64,000 nucleotides of DNA from an uncultured Elusimicrobiales bacterium (GTDB lineage Bacteria; Elusimicrobiota; Elusimicrobia; Elusimicrobiales; Elusimicrobiaceae), in contig CAJTJT010000006.1 in the NCBI GenBank assembly GCA_910576915.1, positions 41,417-105,416 on the forward strand, in the 5' to 3' direction. A model generated the notes under the pieces. The model ran no database searches. It had not been told where the DNA came from and worked only from the letters and a program-made list of their open reading frames with translations. The translations under genes and the position numbers were made by a program. The stretch's first letter is position 1, and each line of letters opens with the position of its first letter. Shown piece by piece: positions 16,448 through 24,426 of the stretch.

Positions 16448-16514
16448 GGGCCGATGGGCCCAGGGATGTTTAGGTCTTTCGGCCCTGGCTTTGCAGCAGG
16501 AAAACAGGTATCAT
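16448..16514 (+). promoter_or_regulatory. Paired palindromic boxes and promoter between recO and the exported-protein gene
   Basis: Box GGGCCGATGGGCCC (16448-16461) and box AGGTCTTTCGGCCC (16472-16485), 24 bp apart. The second box ends 23 bp before TATCAT (16509-16514), the same geometry as at other loci. An alternative reading is -35 TTGCAG (16491-16496) with -10 TATACA, spacer 17. The boxes could also act on recO. Confidence 0.55.
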
Positions 16515-16552
16515 ATACATAGTAAATTTATTTTTCAGCGAGCGTATATCAT

Positions 16553-17284
16553 ATGAATAAAATTGCAGCGGTGTTTGGATTGTGCGTATTTTGTGCCGTA
16601 TCTTCTTTTGCCCAGGGGCAAATACTTAAACAGGTGGAAAAAGGGGTGGCCAAGGCCGGGTTTGTGCAAAAGAAAACGCTTTCTGCCGTAGTAAACGGTT
16701 ATTTGCGTACGTCCGGGGTTTCCCATTTTACACTTCCTACGGGGGAAGCTATGCGCGCCGTGCGCTTTTCCCGCGATATTGCGCTAACAAAAGACCAGTT
16801 GTTGGTTCCCGAAGGCTCGCTGGCCGTGGTAAACCCGGAGGGGAAAATCACGCTGTACGGCCCGAACGAGGTACTGCCCGCGGAGATTCAGAACGGGCTG
16901 GATGCCGCGTTTGAACGCGAATTTCCCGGATTCATGGAATTTATGGAAGCCATTACCCCGGCGGAAGAACCCTCGGCGGAGGTCTCCAAAACCTGGACGG
17001 GGAAATTGTCCTACGACAATCAGGTGGATTTAGTCAAAGACATTAACGCGTTTTATAAAGGAGAAGCCAAAGAAACGCTTTTGGCTAAGATTACAAAACA
17101 GGAAGGAAAAGTGTATAAGGTTCCGTCCCGTGATATTTATTATCAGCCCGTCGGCCGCGCCGGCAAATACTTAAATCCCGCCAAAGATTTGGTTGTCTAT
17201 TATCCCGCCAAAGACGACGGACAAATTATTTTTGGCGGTATTGCGGACAAAACCTGGCGGATGTTTTTTGAGCCCCTTCCGTAG
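16553..17284 (+). CDS. Exported protein, unknown function
   Basis: 243 residues. Signal peptide MNKIAAVFGLCVFCAVSSFAQG, cleaved near residue 20. The mature protein has a mixed alpha/beta sequence with an EREFPGFMEFMEAI helix and a C-terminal beta-rich part; no known motif. Monocistronic. It ends 133 bp before rpmH and its promoter carries the paired palindromic boxes. Confidence 0.75.
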   Translation: MNKIAAVFGLCVFCAVSSFAQGQILKQVEKGVAKAGFVQKKTLSAVVNGYLRTSGVSHFTLPTGEAMRAVRFSRDIALTKDQLLVPEGSLAVVNPEGKITLYGPNEVLPAEIQNGLDAAFEREFPGFMEFMEAITPAEEPSAEVSKTWTGKLSYDNQVDLVKDINAFYKGEAKETLLAKITKQEGKVYKVPSRDIYYQPVGRAGKYLNPAKDLVVYYPAKDDGQIIFGGIADKTWRMFFEPLP

Positions 17285-17290
17285 TAGTTT

Positions 17291-17319
17291 TTGCAAAGAA
17301 CGGCAAGAAAAGCTATAAT
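17291..17319 (+). promoter_or_regulatory. Promoter of the rpmH-rnpA-yidD-yidC-khpB operon
   Basis: TTGCAA (17291-17296), 17 bp, TATAAT (17314-17319). A leader of about 90 nt precedes rpmH and contains AGGAG (17361-17365). Confidence 0.75.
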
Positions 17320-17417
17320 ATCAGTACGTTTCTCACAGAAACCAATTTAAATTAATTACAGGAGATACGTTTTTTCCAGTTCGCTCTGCGGGCCAGAATT
17401 AACGTATAAGAAGAAAC

Positions 17418-17555
17418 ATGTTACCGACCTACAGACCTAATAAAAGAAGACGTGCCAAACACATCGGATTCCGCGCCAGAATGGCCACCGCCGGCGGCAG
17501 AAAAGTGCTCAGCGCCAGAAGAGCCAAAGGCCGCCACGAACTCATCAGAGCCTAA
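17418..17555 (+). CDS. rpmH: 50S ribosomal protein L34
   Basis: 45 residues, normal for L34: starts MLPTYRPNKRRRAKHIGFRA and contains MATAGGRKVLSARRAKGR. Highly basic and clearly homologous. First gene of the conserved rpmH-rnpA-yidD-yidC-khpB cluster. In many bacteria this cluster lies next to dnaA and the origin; no dnaA or oriC-like sequence is visible here. Confidence 0.97.
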   Translation: MLPTYRPNKRRRAKHIGFRARMATAGGRKVLSARRAKGRHELIRA

Positions 17556-17560
17556 GTTTT

Positions 17561-17941
17561 ATGCAGCCCAACGGTCTGCCGCGTTTGTGCCGCCTGCACC
17601 TCAAAAGGGATTTTGAGGGGATTATCCGGGGCGGCATTAAACTGCAGTATAACGGCGTTATACTGTGGTGGCGGTCCGGCGTGTGCGCAAGTGCGCGCCC
17701 GGCCCGGTTCGCGGTGGTGGTATCCCGTAAATTGGGGCCCGCGGTTGTACGCAACCGCGCCAAACGGCTGCTGCGGGAAGCTTTCAGACTTAACAGGAAA
17801 AACATTTTGCCGGGAACGGATATTATCGTAAGTCCCCGCGACGGTGAAAAACTAAGTAACGTGCAAGCGGCGCAGGATGCGCTCATGACACTGTGCGGCA
17901 GGGCCGCCATACTTAGCCCCTCTTCAGAAAATCGCAGTTAA
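17561..17941 (+). CDS. rnpA: Ribonuclease P protein component
   Basis: 126 residues. Basic protein subunit that helps RNase P RNA bind pre-tRNA leaders. The signature RNRAKRLLREAFR (RNR motif) is intact, and the N-terminal LKRDFEGIIRGG and VVVSRKLGPAVVRNR fit the family. It starts 5 bp after rpmH. The RNase P RNA gene itself was not recognised in this window. Confidence 0.95.
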   Translation: MQPNGLPRLCRLHLKRDFEGIIRGGIKLQYNGVILWWRSGVCASARPARFAVVVSRKLGPAVVRNRAKRLLREAFRLNRKNILPGTDIIVSPRDGEKLSNVQAAQDALMTLCGRAAILSPSSENRS

Positions 17942-17957
17942 CCTTATTGAAGAGCGT

Positions 17958-18194
17958 ATGAATAAGATTTCGCTTCTTTTAAAAAAACCGTCGTTATGGC
18001 TGCTTGGCGTTTTTATGCTTTTTGTGCGCCCGTTATTGGGCCCGAAAGGGGTTTGCCGTTTTACGCCCACCTGCAGCGAGTATGCACGGCAGGCGGTTTG
18101 CAAATACGGCGCTTTTAAAGGCGCATGGCTGGCCGTCCGGCGGGTGCTTAAATGCCACCCGTTCCATCCGGGCGGATACGACCCGGTTCCTTAA
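17958..18194 (+). CDS. yidD: Membrane protein insertion efficiency factor YidD
   Basis: 78 residues. Signatures CRFTPTCSEYARQAV and HPGGYDPVP are diagnostic. YidD is a small amphipathic inner-membrane-associated protein that assists YidC-dependent insertion. It lies between rnpA and yidC as usual. Confidence 0.95.
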   Translation: MNKISLLLKKPSLWLLGVFMLFVRPLLGPKGVCRFTPTCSEYARQAVCKYGAFKGAWLAVRRVLKCHPFHPGGYDPVP

Positions 18195-18267
18195 CCTTTT
18201 CCCTCAGTCTGTTCTTTCCGCCTCCGGCAGTGAGGTCCTTTCTTGCCGGGAATCCTACAGGAGTTTT

Positions 18268-19881
18268 ATGAACAGACAGTTTTTGGTTACCGCAATGCTG
18301 TTTTTGCTGGTAATTACCGGCTATAACCAGTTTGTAGCCTTGCCCCGGGCGCGCGCCGCGCAGGAAGCGGCCGAAGCCCAGCTTAAAAAATCCGCCGAAG
18401 AAGCCGCCAAAGAGTCTGCCGCCGCGGCCTTGTTGGTTTCTTCCTCTTCCGCTTCCATCATCGCTAAAGAAGCCCCCCAGCCCAAACCCGAAGAATTGTT
18501 TACGTTAAATTTGCCGCATGCGGATGTAACGTTTTCGTCCAAAGGCGCGGGTATTAAAAAGTATTTGTTTAAAGACATCGTTTCCGACGTGGACCTTACC
18601 CCTTACGAAGGCCAGGGGTATTTCGCTACGCTGCCGCAGGTGGATTTTACCGAGTTCGCGCGCACGAAAGATTCCATCACGTTCACCGGGGACATTGTTT
18701 CCGGCCTCACCGTTTCCAAAACGTACCGTTTTAACGAAAACGGCATCAATAATTTAAGCGTCACGTTTGAAAACCGCACTTCCCAATCCTTCACTCTGGG
18801 CGAATGGGATTACAACTTCGGCCCCGGCCTTGCGACGGTAAAAAGCGAGATGAAGGACAACGAACGCGAGTCCAAAGCCGTTTACCTGGTGCAGGAAGAA
18901 GGCAAACGCAAACCGACGCTGGAAACGTTTACCAAAAAATCCAAACAGCCCGAACTTCCGTGGATGTGGGCCGGTGTGGAAAACCGCTATTTCCTGGCGG
19001 TGCTTATTCCGCAAGGGTGGAAACCGGGCGCGCTGGCGGCCGACAAGCCCGTCATCGGCAAACAGGACGGCATGCTGTGGGGCCTGTTTGGGCAGAATGA
19101 TTTGACGGGCCCGAAACTCACCGTTTCCGTTCCGCCCGCCGTATTGGAAGCCAAATCGAAACTGGAATATAATTCCGATTTCTATTTCGGCCCCAAAGAT
19201 TACAAGCAGTTCCTGGATTTACCGTATCATTTGGACCGCAGTATTGCGTTCGGCTTTTTCGGCGCGCTCGGGAAAATTGCCCGCAACGTGCTGGAAACGT
19301 TCTACGGCTGGACGGGCAACTACGGCGTAGCCATTATTATGATGACGGTTCTTTTGCAGGCGATTTTGTTCAAATTTACTTTGATGCAGCTTAAATCCGC
19401 CGCGCAAATGAAAAAAATCCAGCCCGAAATGAAACGCATTCAGGAAAAATATAAAGGCGACGCGCAGGCCATGAACCGCGCCACGCTGGAACTTTACCAA
19501 AAAAACAAGGTAAACCCGCTGGCCGGCTGCTTGCCGATGCTGATTCAGCTGCCTATTTTCCTGGCGCTTTTTAATGCGCTTCGCACGTCGTGGGCGTTGC
19601 ACGGCGCTAAGTTTGTGTTTTGGCTGACGGATTTGTCGTCTAAAGATCCGTACTACATCCTGCCCATTTTGATGGGTGCGGTGATGTTCTTTCAGCAAAA
19701 AGGAAACATCCCCGCGGGGACGGACCCGTCCCAAGCCGCCATGTTTAAATACATGCCGCTTATTTTTACGCTGCTGTTTATGAACTTCCCTTCGGGGCTG
19801 GTGCTGTACTGGCTTACCAACAGCCTGCTGATGTATGCAATCCAGACGTTCATTAACCGCAAAATGGCGAAAGCCAATTAA
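18268..19881 (+). CDS. yidC: Membrane protein insertase YidC
   Basis: 537 residues from ATG 18268 (RBS CAGGAG 5 nt upstream). The longer open frame upstream overlaps yidD and is not real. The first transmembrane segment (FLVTAMLFLLVITGYNQFVA) is followed by a periplasmic beta-sandwich domain (about 60-310) and a C-terminal Oxa1-type core of five helices (YGVAIIMMTVLLQAILF; ILPILMGAVMFFQQKG; FPSGLVLYWLTNSLLMY). The large periplasmic domain marks the Gram-negative type. It inserts membrane proteins with or without SecYEG. Confidence 0.97.
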   Translation: MNRQFLVTAMLFLLVITGYNQFVALPRARAAQEAAEAQLKKSAEEAAKESAAAALLVSSSSASIIAKEAPQPKPEELFTLNLPHADVTFSSKGAGIKKYLFKDIVSDVDLTPYEGQGYFATLPQVDFTEFARTKDSITFTGDIVSGLTVSKTYRFNENGINNLSVTFENRTSQSFTLGEWDYNFGPGLATVKSEMKDNERESKAVYLVQEEGKRKPTLETFTKKSKQPELPWMWAGVENRYFLAVLIPQGWKPGALAADKPVIGKQDGMLWGLFGQNDLTGPKLTVSVPPAVLEAKSKLEYNSDFYFGPKDYKQFLDLPYHLDRSIAFGFFGALGKIARNVLETFYGWTGNYGVAIIMMTVLLQAILFKFTLMQLKSAAQMKKIQPEMKRIQEKYKGDAQAMNRATLELYQKNKVNPLAGCLPMLIQLPIFLALFNALRTSWALHGAKFVFWLTDLSSKDPYYILPILMGAVMFFQQKGNIPAGTDPSQAAMFKYMPLIFTLLFMNFPSGLVLYWLTNSLLMYAIQTFINRKMAKAN

Positions 19882-19899
19882 AGTTTAAGGAGCATTTTT

Positions 19900-21339
19900 A
19901 TGCCTAGCAAAATTAAAGTACAAGCAAAAGAAGTGGCCGACGCTATCGCCAAAGGCCTCAAAGAATTAGGGTTAAGAAGAGATCAGGTGGAAGTAACCGT
20001 GCTGGAAACGCCTAAAAAAGGCTTTTTGGGCATCGGTTCCCGTCCCGCCGTGGTGGAACTGCGCCAAAAACGCTGGACTTCCGCCAACCTGGACGCGCAA
20101 ATTTACATGGACGTACCGAAACGCAAATCGAAACCGTCCCGCGGCGGCCGCAACGGCCGTAAAGACCGCTCCGAAGCCCGCGGAGGAAGACGCGGCGGAC
20201 GCCGTCAGGAACGCGCCGCTTCGTACGAAGTGCGCGAAAAAGCGCCCAAAGCCAACGAACCGCAAATGCTTCCGTGCGACGCCATCCGCAACGCCGTCAT
20301 CCCGGAACATTTAAACGCCCCCATGCAGGAAGCCAAAGAATACTTGGATAAAGTGCTTACGCACATGGGCGTAAAAACCGAAAATTTGAACGTGTGGTGG
20401 GACGAAAAACAACAGCGCATTTTGCTGACGTTTGACTGCGACCATCCGGCCATCGTCATCGGTAAAGAAGGCAAAACCCTGGAAGCCATCCAATACCTGT
20501 GCACGCTCGCGCTCAGCCGCCATTTCGACAAACCGATTTCCGTCATTACCGACACCCAAAACTACTGGAGAAAAGCCGAAGACAAAATCGACGCGGAAAT
20601 CGAAAAAGGCATCGATATGATTAAACACGGCCACAGCGTATTCCGCTTCCGCCCGATGAGCGCGCAGCTGCGCCGCTACATCCACCGCGCCGTGGAAGGA
20701 AACGAATTTGTATCCACCGCTTCCGAAGGCGAAGGCAAATGGCGCAAAGTTACTTTCCGCCCCACCGCCAAAGCCACCGAAGCTTTTAACGCCAACAAAG
20801 CCCCGGCCGATTTTGTGCCCGGCGTAATCGGCGAAGATATCCCGGAAACTGCGCCTGAACAAACGCCCGCGCAGGAAGCTGTGGCGCAGGCGGAAGCCGA
20901 AAAAGAAATGCAGGCTTATCATGAATCCTGCTCCTGCTGCGGCGGGGAATCCTCTTGCGAATCGTGCGGCGCTGCTGAAGCTGCGCCCGTGCAGGAACAG
21001 CCTCTTCCCACGGTGTCCGATGACGCCCAGGGCGCTACCTGCCAGGTAGAAATTGCCCGCAACTGTGCCGAAGGCGAAACGCAGGTCGGCTGCGCGTGTG
21101 AGAAGAATTTTGAAGAACCCAAACCGGCCGAACAAGCAGCGCCGGTAGCCGAAACGGCTGCTCCCGCGGAAGCCCCGGAAGCCGCCGCTCAAACGCCTGC
21201 GGAAACGGCAGCCGACGATGCTCAGGGCGGCACTTGCCAGGCGGAAATCGCCCGTAACTGCGCGGAAGGCGAAGAACAGACCGGCTGTGCGTGCGGCCCG
21301 CTTTTTGAAACTCCCGTACAGACGGAAGAAAACAAATAA
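19900..21339 (+). CDS. khpB: RNA-binding protein KhpB (Jag) with cysteine-rich C-terminal extension
   Basis: 479 residues. The order is a Jag-N domain (about 1-60, AKKGLKELGL.., KKGFLGIG), a basic Arg/Gly linker (about 70-110), a KH domain with IVIGKEGKTLEAIQYL (about 185-215) and an R3H domain. From about residue 300 an Ala/Glu-rich tail unlike usual KhpB carries a cluster CSCCGGESSCESCG and two copies of a ~33-residue repeat (near 374 and 439) with the pattern TCQ-x-EIARNCAEGE-x2-x-GCAC. KhpB binds RNA and affects elongation and division. The tail resembles short metal- or disulfide-binding repeats. RBS AAGGAG; strong terminator after the gene. Confidence 0.93.
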   Translation: MPSKIKVQAKEVADAIAKGLKELGLRRDQVEVTVLETPKKGFLGIGSRPAVVELRQKRWTSANLDAQIYMDVPKRKSKPSRGGRNGRKDRSEARGGRRGGRRQERAASYEVREKAPKANEPQMLPCDAIRNAVIPEHLNAPMQEAKEYLDKVLTHMGVKTENLNVWWDEKQQRILLTFDCDHPAIVIGKEGKTLEAIQYLCTLALSRHFDKPISVITDTQNYWRKAEDKIDAEIEKGIDMIKHGHSVFRFRPMSAQLRRYIHRAVEGNEFVSTASEGEGKWRKVTFRPTAKATEAFNANKAPADFVPGVIGEDIPETAPEQTPAQEAVAQAEAEKEMQAYHESCSCCGGESSCESCGAAEAAPVQEQPLPTVSDDAQGATCQVEIARNCAEGETQVGCACEKNFEEPKPAEQAAPVAETAAPAEAPEAAAQTPAETAADDAQGGTCQAEIARNCAEGEEQTGCACGPLFETPVQTEENK

Positions 21340-21355
21340 GTTAATTTGTTGGTAT

Positions 21356-21394
21356 AAAAAGCCCCGGTTCCTTGTGTGGGAGCCGGGGTTTTTT
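21356..21394 (+). terminator. Terminator of the rpmH-khpB operon
   Basis: AGCCCCGGTTCC-8 nt-GAGCCGGGGTT hairpin followed by T runs. Confidence 0.92.
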
Positions 21395-21473
21395 GTGTTT
21401 TTTTTGTTGAAGGCATGCCGCGCACGGGCCTGTTGGTTGTAAGGTGGCGTGTCCTCGCCGGACGGGCGACTAA

Positions 21474-21786
21474 GGAGCCCCGCCTGTTATCCATTAGTTT
21501 GTGACATACCCAAAACAGTGTGACCCAGCTAATCAAAAGCGCGGGGACAAGAAGGGGGCCCAGCCTCTGGGCCAGACTGGCTTTCTGGGCTCCCCTGTTC
21601 GTAAGTTTGGGACATGTCTTAAACAGTGTGGCCTAAACTAGTCTAATGAGGGGGAAAAGAGAACCGCGGCCTGGGTCTTGCAGACTGGCTTTTAGGGCTC
21701 GCCTGTTCGTAACCGGCGACATGTCCAAAACAGTGTGGCTCAGCTAATCAGAAGAGTGCGGACAAGAGGGGAGCCCAGGCCCTGGG
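21474..21786 (+). repeat. Three degenerate tandem repeats upstream of pilin 2
   Basis: Units of about 113, 108 and 92 bp start at 21474, 21587 and 21695. Each begins with a GGGCTC/GGAGCC-like block plus CCTGTT, then GACATGTCC-like and AAACAGTGTG blocks, then CAGCTAATCA and a GGACAAGAGG-like block. A partial fourth unit may lie at 21425-21473. There is no coding potential. The array ends directly at the pilin 2 promoter. Confidence 0.75.
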
Positions 21787-21817
21787 CCTTGACCCGTTTT
21801 TTTTTTTTTGATAACAT
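21775..21817 (+). promoter_or_regulatory. Pilin 2 promoter with T13 spacer and upstream palindrome
   Basis: A G/C palindrome (CCAGGCCCTGGGCC, 21775-21788) abuts -35 TTGACC (21789-21794). A 17-bp spacer holding 13 T (21797-21809) precedes -10 TAACAT (21812-21817). Same design as pilin 1, which has 12 T and a 16-bp spacer. Confidence 0.65.
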
Positions 21818-21863
21818 GGGTTTTGTTGATACATCGGGAGTAATGATAAAGAGGAGAAATCAG

Positions 21864-22361
21864 ATGAAAGGTTTTACGTTAATAGAGTTATTGGTTGTCG
21901 TGTTAATTATCGGTATTTTATCGGCTGTTGCATTGCCGCAGTATACCAAAGCGGTGGAAAAATCCCGCGCAGCCGAAGCACTTAGCATGATGAAAAGTTT
22001 GTCTACCGGGTTTGAAGAATATGTGCTTGCCAACGGTTCTTTGCCTCCGTCTTTTGACGTGTTGAGCGTGGTTCCTTCCAACGTTGAGCCCAACGGAAGC
22101 GGGTGTATCAATTTCCGCTCTTTTCAGTATTGCATCCAAAACGGCCCACGGCTTCAATCCTGGCGGATAAACGGCCTTTCTGCTTACGGTTTTATTTGGT
22201 ATTCCAGCATGCAGAATATCGGGGTTGCGGGAAAAAAGTTTTATTGTTTTGAACAAAAAAATTCACAGGCACAAAAAATGGGGATTTGTAAAGCCGTCGG
22301 AGGGCGGGATAAATTCCAAAGCCCGACTGCTTCTGATTACGAATGGTACGTTCTAGATTAA
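21864..22361 (+). CDS. Type IV pilin-like protein 2
   Basis: 165 residues from ATG 21864, preceded by GAGGAG. The longer upstream frame runs through the promoter and is rejected. Prepilin signal MKGFTLIELLVVVLIIGILS with Glu5; the first ~25 mature residues are almost identical to pilin 1 at DNA level too. The body is different, with a few cysteines and aromatic residues near the C-terminus (SDYEWYVLD). Monocistronic, with its own terminator. Confidence 0.92.
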   Translation: MKGFTLIELLVVVLIIGILSAVALPQYTKAVEKSRAAEALSMMKSLSTGFEEYVLANGSLPPSFDVLSVVPSNVEPNGSGCINFRSFQYCIQNGPRLQSWRINGLSAYGFIWYSSMQNIGVAGKKFYCFEQKNSQAQKMGICKAVGGRDKFQSPTASDYEWYVLD

Positions 22362-22394
22362 AAACGCCCCGGGTAAAAAACCGGGGCGTTTTTC
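22361..22394. terminator. Terminator between pilin 2 and the flavoprotein gene
   Basis: AAAAACGCCCCGG-GTAAAAAA-CCGGGGCGTTTTT, usable in both directions for the converging genes. Confidence 0.9.
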
Positions 22395-22396
22395 TT

Positions 22397-22954
22397 TTAG
22401 ATGGTTTTGCCCAGTTCCAACGCTTCTTTCAGTTTGCCCGTATTGATAATTTCGCCCGGGTCCCACGTTTTGCCCGCCAGCACCATGCCGCGGTCTGTCC
22501 ATTTCAAATATCCGGCGATGGATTTATAGGTGGCTTTTAAACCGTCAAAATCGCCGTCCTGTTCTGTTCCCTCTGCGGCGCATAAAAGCACACATTCTTT
22601 AATTTTCAGTTTGCGTTTGGCGTTGGGTTTCATATAGCTGTAAAGTTTATCCACCGCCGCTTTTAACTGCGCGCTCATGTTGAACCAATAGAGCGGCGTG
22701 CAGAACACCAACACGTCGGCTTCTTCCAACATTGGGGCCAGCTTATCGGAAAAGTCGTCTTTAAAAATACAGGGTTTGTCGTCGGTCCAGCATTTGTCGC
22801 ACGCTTTGCACGGTAAAACCGGGTGAAACGCGGTTTCAAACACCTGGGCGGAGTGTCCGGCGGCTTTTACGCCCTGGATAAACGCGTCGGCCAGCAGGGC
22901 GGAATTACCCAGCTGGCGGGGACTGCCGGTAAGAACTAAAATTTTTTTGCTCAT
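22397..22954 (-). CDS. NAD(P)H-dependent FMN reductase-like flavoprotein
   Basis: 185 residues, flavodoxin-like fold. The phosphate-binding loop GSPRQLGNS (about 10-18) binds FMN. TPLYWFNMSAQLKAAVDKLYS is the family region lining the isoalloxazine. An insert with four cysteines (PCKACDKCW...KPC, about 49-62) marks the iron-sulfur-flavoprotein-like branch. Probably an NAD(P)H oxidoreductase of redox or quinone metabolism; partner unknown. Good RBS (AAGGAGG). Monocistronic, divergent from mnmE. Confidence 0.88.
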   Translation of the reverse strand: MSKKILVLTGSPRQLGNSALLADAFIQGVKAAGHSAQVFETAFHPVLPCKACDKCWTDDKPCIFKDDFSDKLAPMLEEADVLVFCTPLYWFNMSAQLKAAVDKLYSYMKPNAKRKLKIKECVLLCAAEGTEQDGDFDGLKATYKSIAGYLKWTDRGMVLAGKTWDPGEIINTGKLKEALELGKTI

Positions 22955-23066
22955 AGATAAAAAACCTCCTTGGAAATTTTACCAAAAAACAGTTCCGCCG
23001 CAAAGCCCTGTTTCTCCGTCGAAAAAATTAACGCCAAAAAACCCCCAAAAACGGGGCCAAAATTGA

Positions 23067-23072
23067 TAAAAT
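23067..23072 (+). promoter_or_regulatory. -10 box of mnmE, predicted leaderless
   Basis: TAAAAT followed by ATAACC and ATG at 23079. The 15-nt string TAAAATATAACCATG is identical at the gmk start. Likely head of the long mnmE-murG operon. Confidence 0.55.
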
Positions 23073-23078
23073 ATAACC

Positions 23079-24425
23079 ATGCAAACAACCATCTGCGCTT
23101 TGGCAACGGGAGCGGGCGGCGCGGTCGCTTTGGTGCGGACCAGCGGCCCGGATGTGCTGCGTATTTTAAACGCCGTCACCCGCCGCCAAAATTGGGAACC
23201 CCGCAAACAGATTTTCTGCACAATTTACGACGGGGAAACCGTATTGGACAAAGCCCTCGTTACGTATTTTCAAAATCCCCATTCTTTCACCGGGGAGGAC
23301 GTGGCCGAATTTGCTGTGCACGCCTCGCCCTACATCAAAGGCCGCCTGCTGGAACTTTTGTGCGCGGCCGGAGCCGTGCCCGCCAAGCGGGGGGAATTTT
23401 CCCAGCGGGCGTTTTTAAACGGCAAAATGGACTTAATAGAAGCGCAGGGCTTGTGCGATTTAATCGCTTCCGGCAACAAGGCGGCGCACCGGCTTGCCAT
23501 GTCCAGCCTGGACGGCAAATTAAGCGCGCGTTTGTCGGACATGCGCTTAAAAATTACCGAACTTTTGGCCCAAATCGAAGTGCGTTTGGACGATGTGGAC
23601 GAAGAAATGACGCCTCTTTCGGACGAATTCGTCCGCGGGGAAATTACGTCCGTTTTAACGCACATAAAAGCCCTGGCGGATACTTTTTCCGTCGGGCGGC
23701 TGATTAAAGACGGCCTTCGCGTTGCGATTGTGGGCGCGCCAAACGGCGGCAAATCGAGCCTGCTTAACGCGCTCGTCGGGTTTGACCGCGCCATCGTGGC
23801 CGACGCCTGCGGCACCACGCGCGACACGGTGGAAGAAACGTTGGAAATCAACGGCCAGAAAATCATTTTAACCGATACCGCCGGCATCCGGGACCACTCT
23901 CTCGATCCCGCTGAACGGGAAGGTATGCGCCGCAGCGTGCGCGCTATGGAAAGTGCGGATTTGATTTTGCTGGTGCTTGATACTTCCCGCCCGCTGACGG
24001 ACGAAGAACGGGCGTTGTGGGCGGATATCGAAAAGCTCGGCAAGCGCACGCTCATAGTGGAAAACAAGACGGATTTGCCGCGCGCCGGGTACACGCTTGA
24101 AAACGCGCAGAACTATCAAACGCTGGCCGTTTCGTGCAAAACGGGCGAGGGCCTCGAAGCCCTTAAAAAAGCCGTTACGCAGGACGCGGACGAAGCGCAC
24201 ACCGCCGACGGACTGATGATTTCCAACCTGCGCCATTACGAATCGCTCCTGCGCGCGCAGACGGAGCTGGAAAGCGCGCTTTTGCGCTTAACTGCGCAGG
24301 CGGGGGGCGAAATTTACGCCGAGCATTTGCGCGGTGCGCTTTTGCACTTAAAAGATTTAATCGGGGAGGTTACGCCGGACGACGTGCTGGGCGTGATTTT
24401 CTCCAAATTCTGCATGGGAAAATAA
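23079..24425 (+). CDS. mnmE: tRNA modification GTPase MnmE
   Basis: 448 residues. With MnmG it forms the cmnm5U34 modification of tRNA. The N-terminal tetrahydrofolate-binding domain (GAGGAVALVRTSG) is followed by a helical domain that contains the inserted G domain: G1 GAPNGGKSS near 220, G2 TTRDT, G3 DTAG, G4 NKTD. The C-terminal catalytic Cys motif FCMGK is present. It ends 1 bp before mnmG. First gene of an operon that runs into cell-wall genes. Confidence 0.97.
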   Translation: MQTTICALATGAGGAVALVRTSGPDVLRILNAVTRRQNWEPRKQIFCTIYDGETVLDKALVTYFQNPHSFTGEDVAEFAVHASPYIKGRLLELLCAAGAVPAKRGEFSQRAFLNGKMDLIEAQGLCDLIASGNKAAHRLAMSSLDGKLSARLSDMRLKITELLAQIEVRLDDVDEEMTPLSDEFVRGEITSVLTHIKALADTFSVGRLIKDGLRVAIVGAPNGGKSSLLNALVGFDRAIVADACGTTRDTVEETLEINGQKIILTDTAGIRDHSLDPAEREGMRRSVRAMESADLILLVLDTSRPLTDEERALWADIEKLGKRTLIVENKTDLPRAGYTLENAQNYQTLAVSCKTGEGLEALKKAVTQDADEAHTADGLMISNLRHYESLLRAQTELESALLRLTAQAGGEIYAEHLRGALLHLKDLIGEVTPDDVLGVIFSKFCMGK

Positions 24426-24426
24426 T

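Noticed and set aside
17285..17417. Replication origin next to rpmH
   Set aside because: No dnaA gene, DnaA-box cluster or AT-rich unwinding region seen; the gap is accounted for by the operon promoter and leader.
18004..18267. N-terminal extension of yidC from an upstream start
   Set aside because: It overlaps yidD in another frame. The ATG at 18268 has an RBS and starts the expected first transmembrane helix.
21425..21786. CRISPR array
   Set aside because: Only three long degenerate units with no spacers of constant size and no cas genes in the window.
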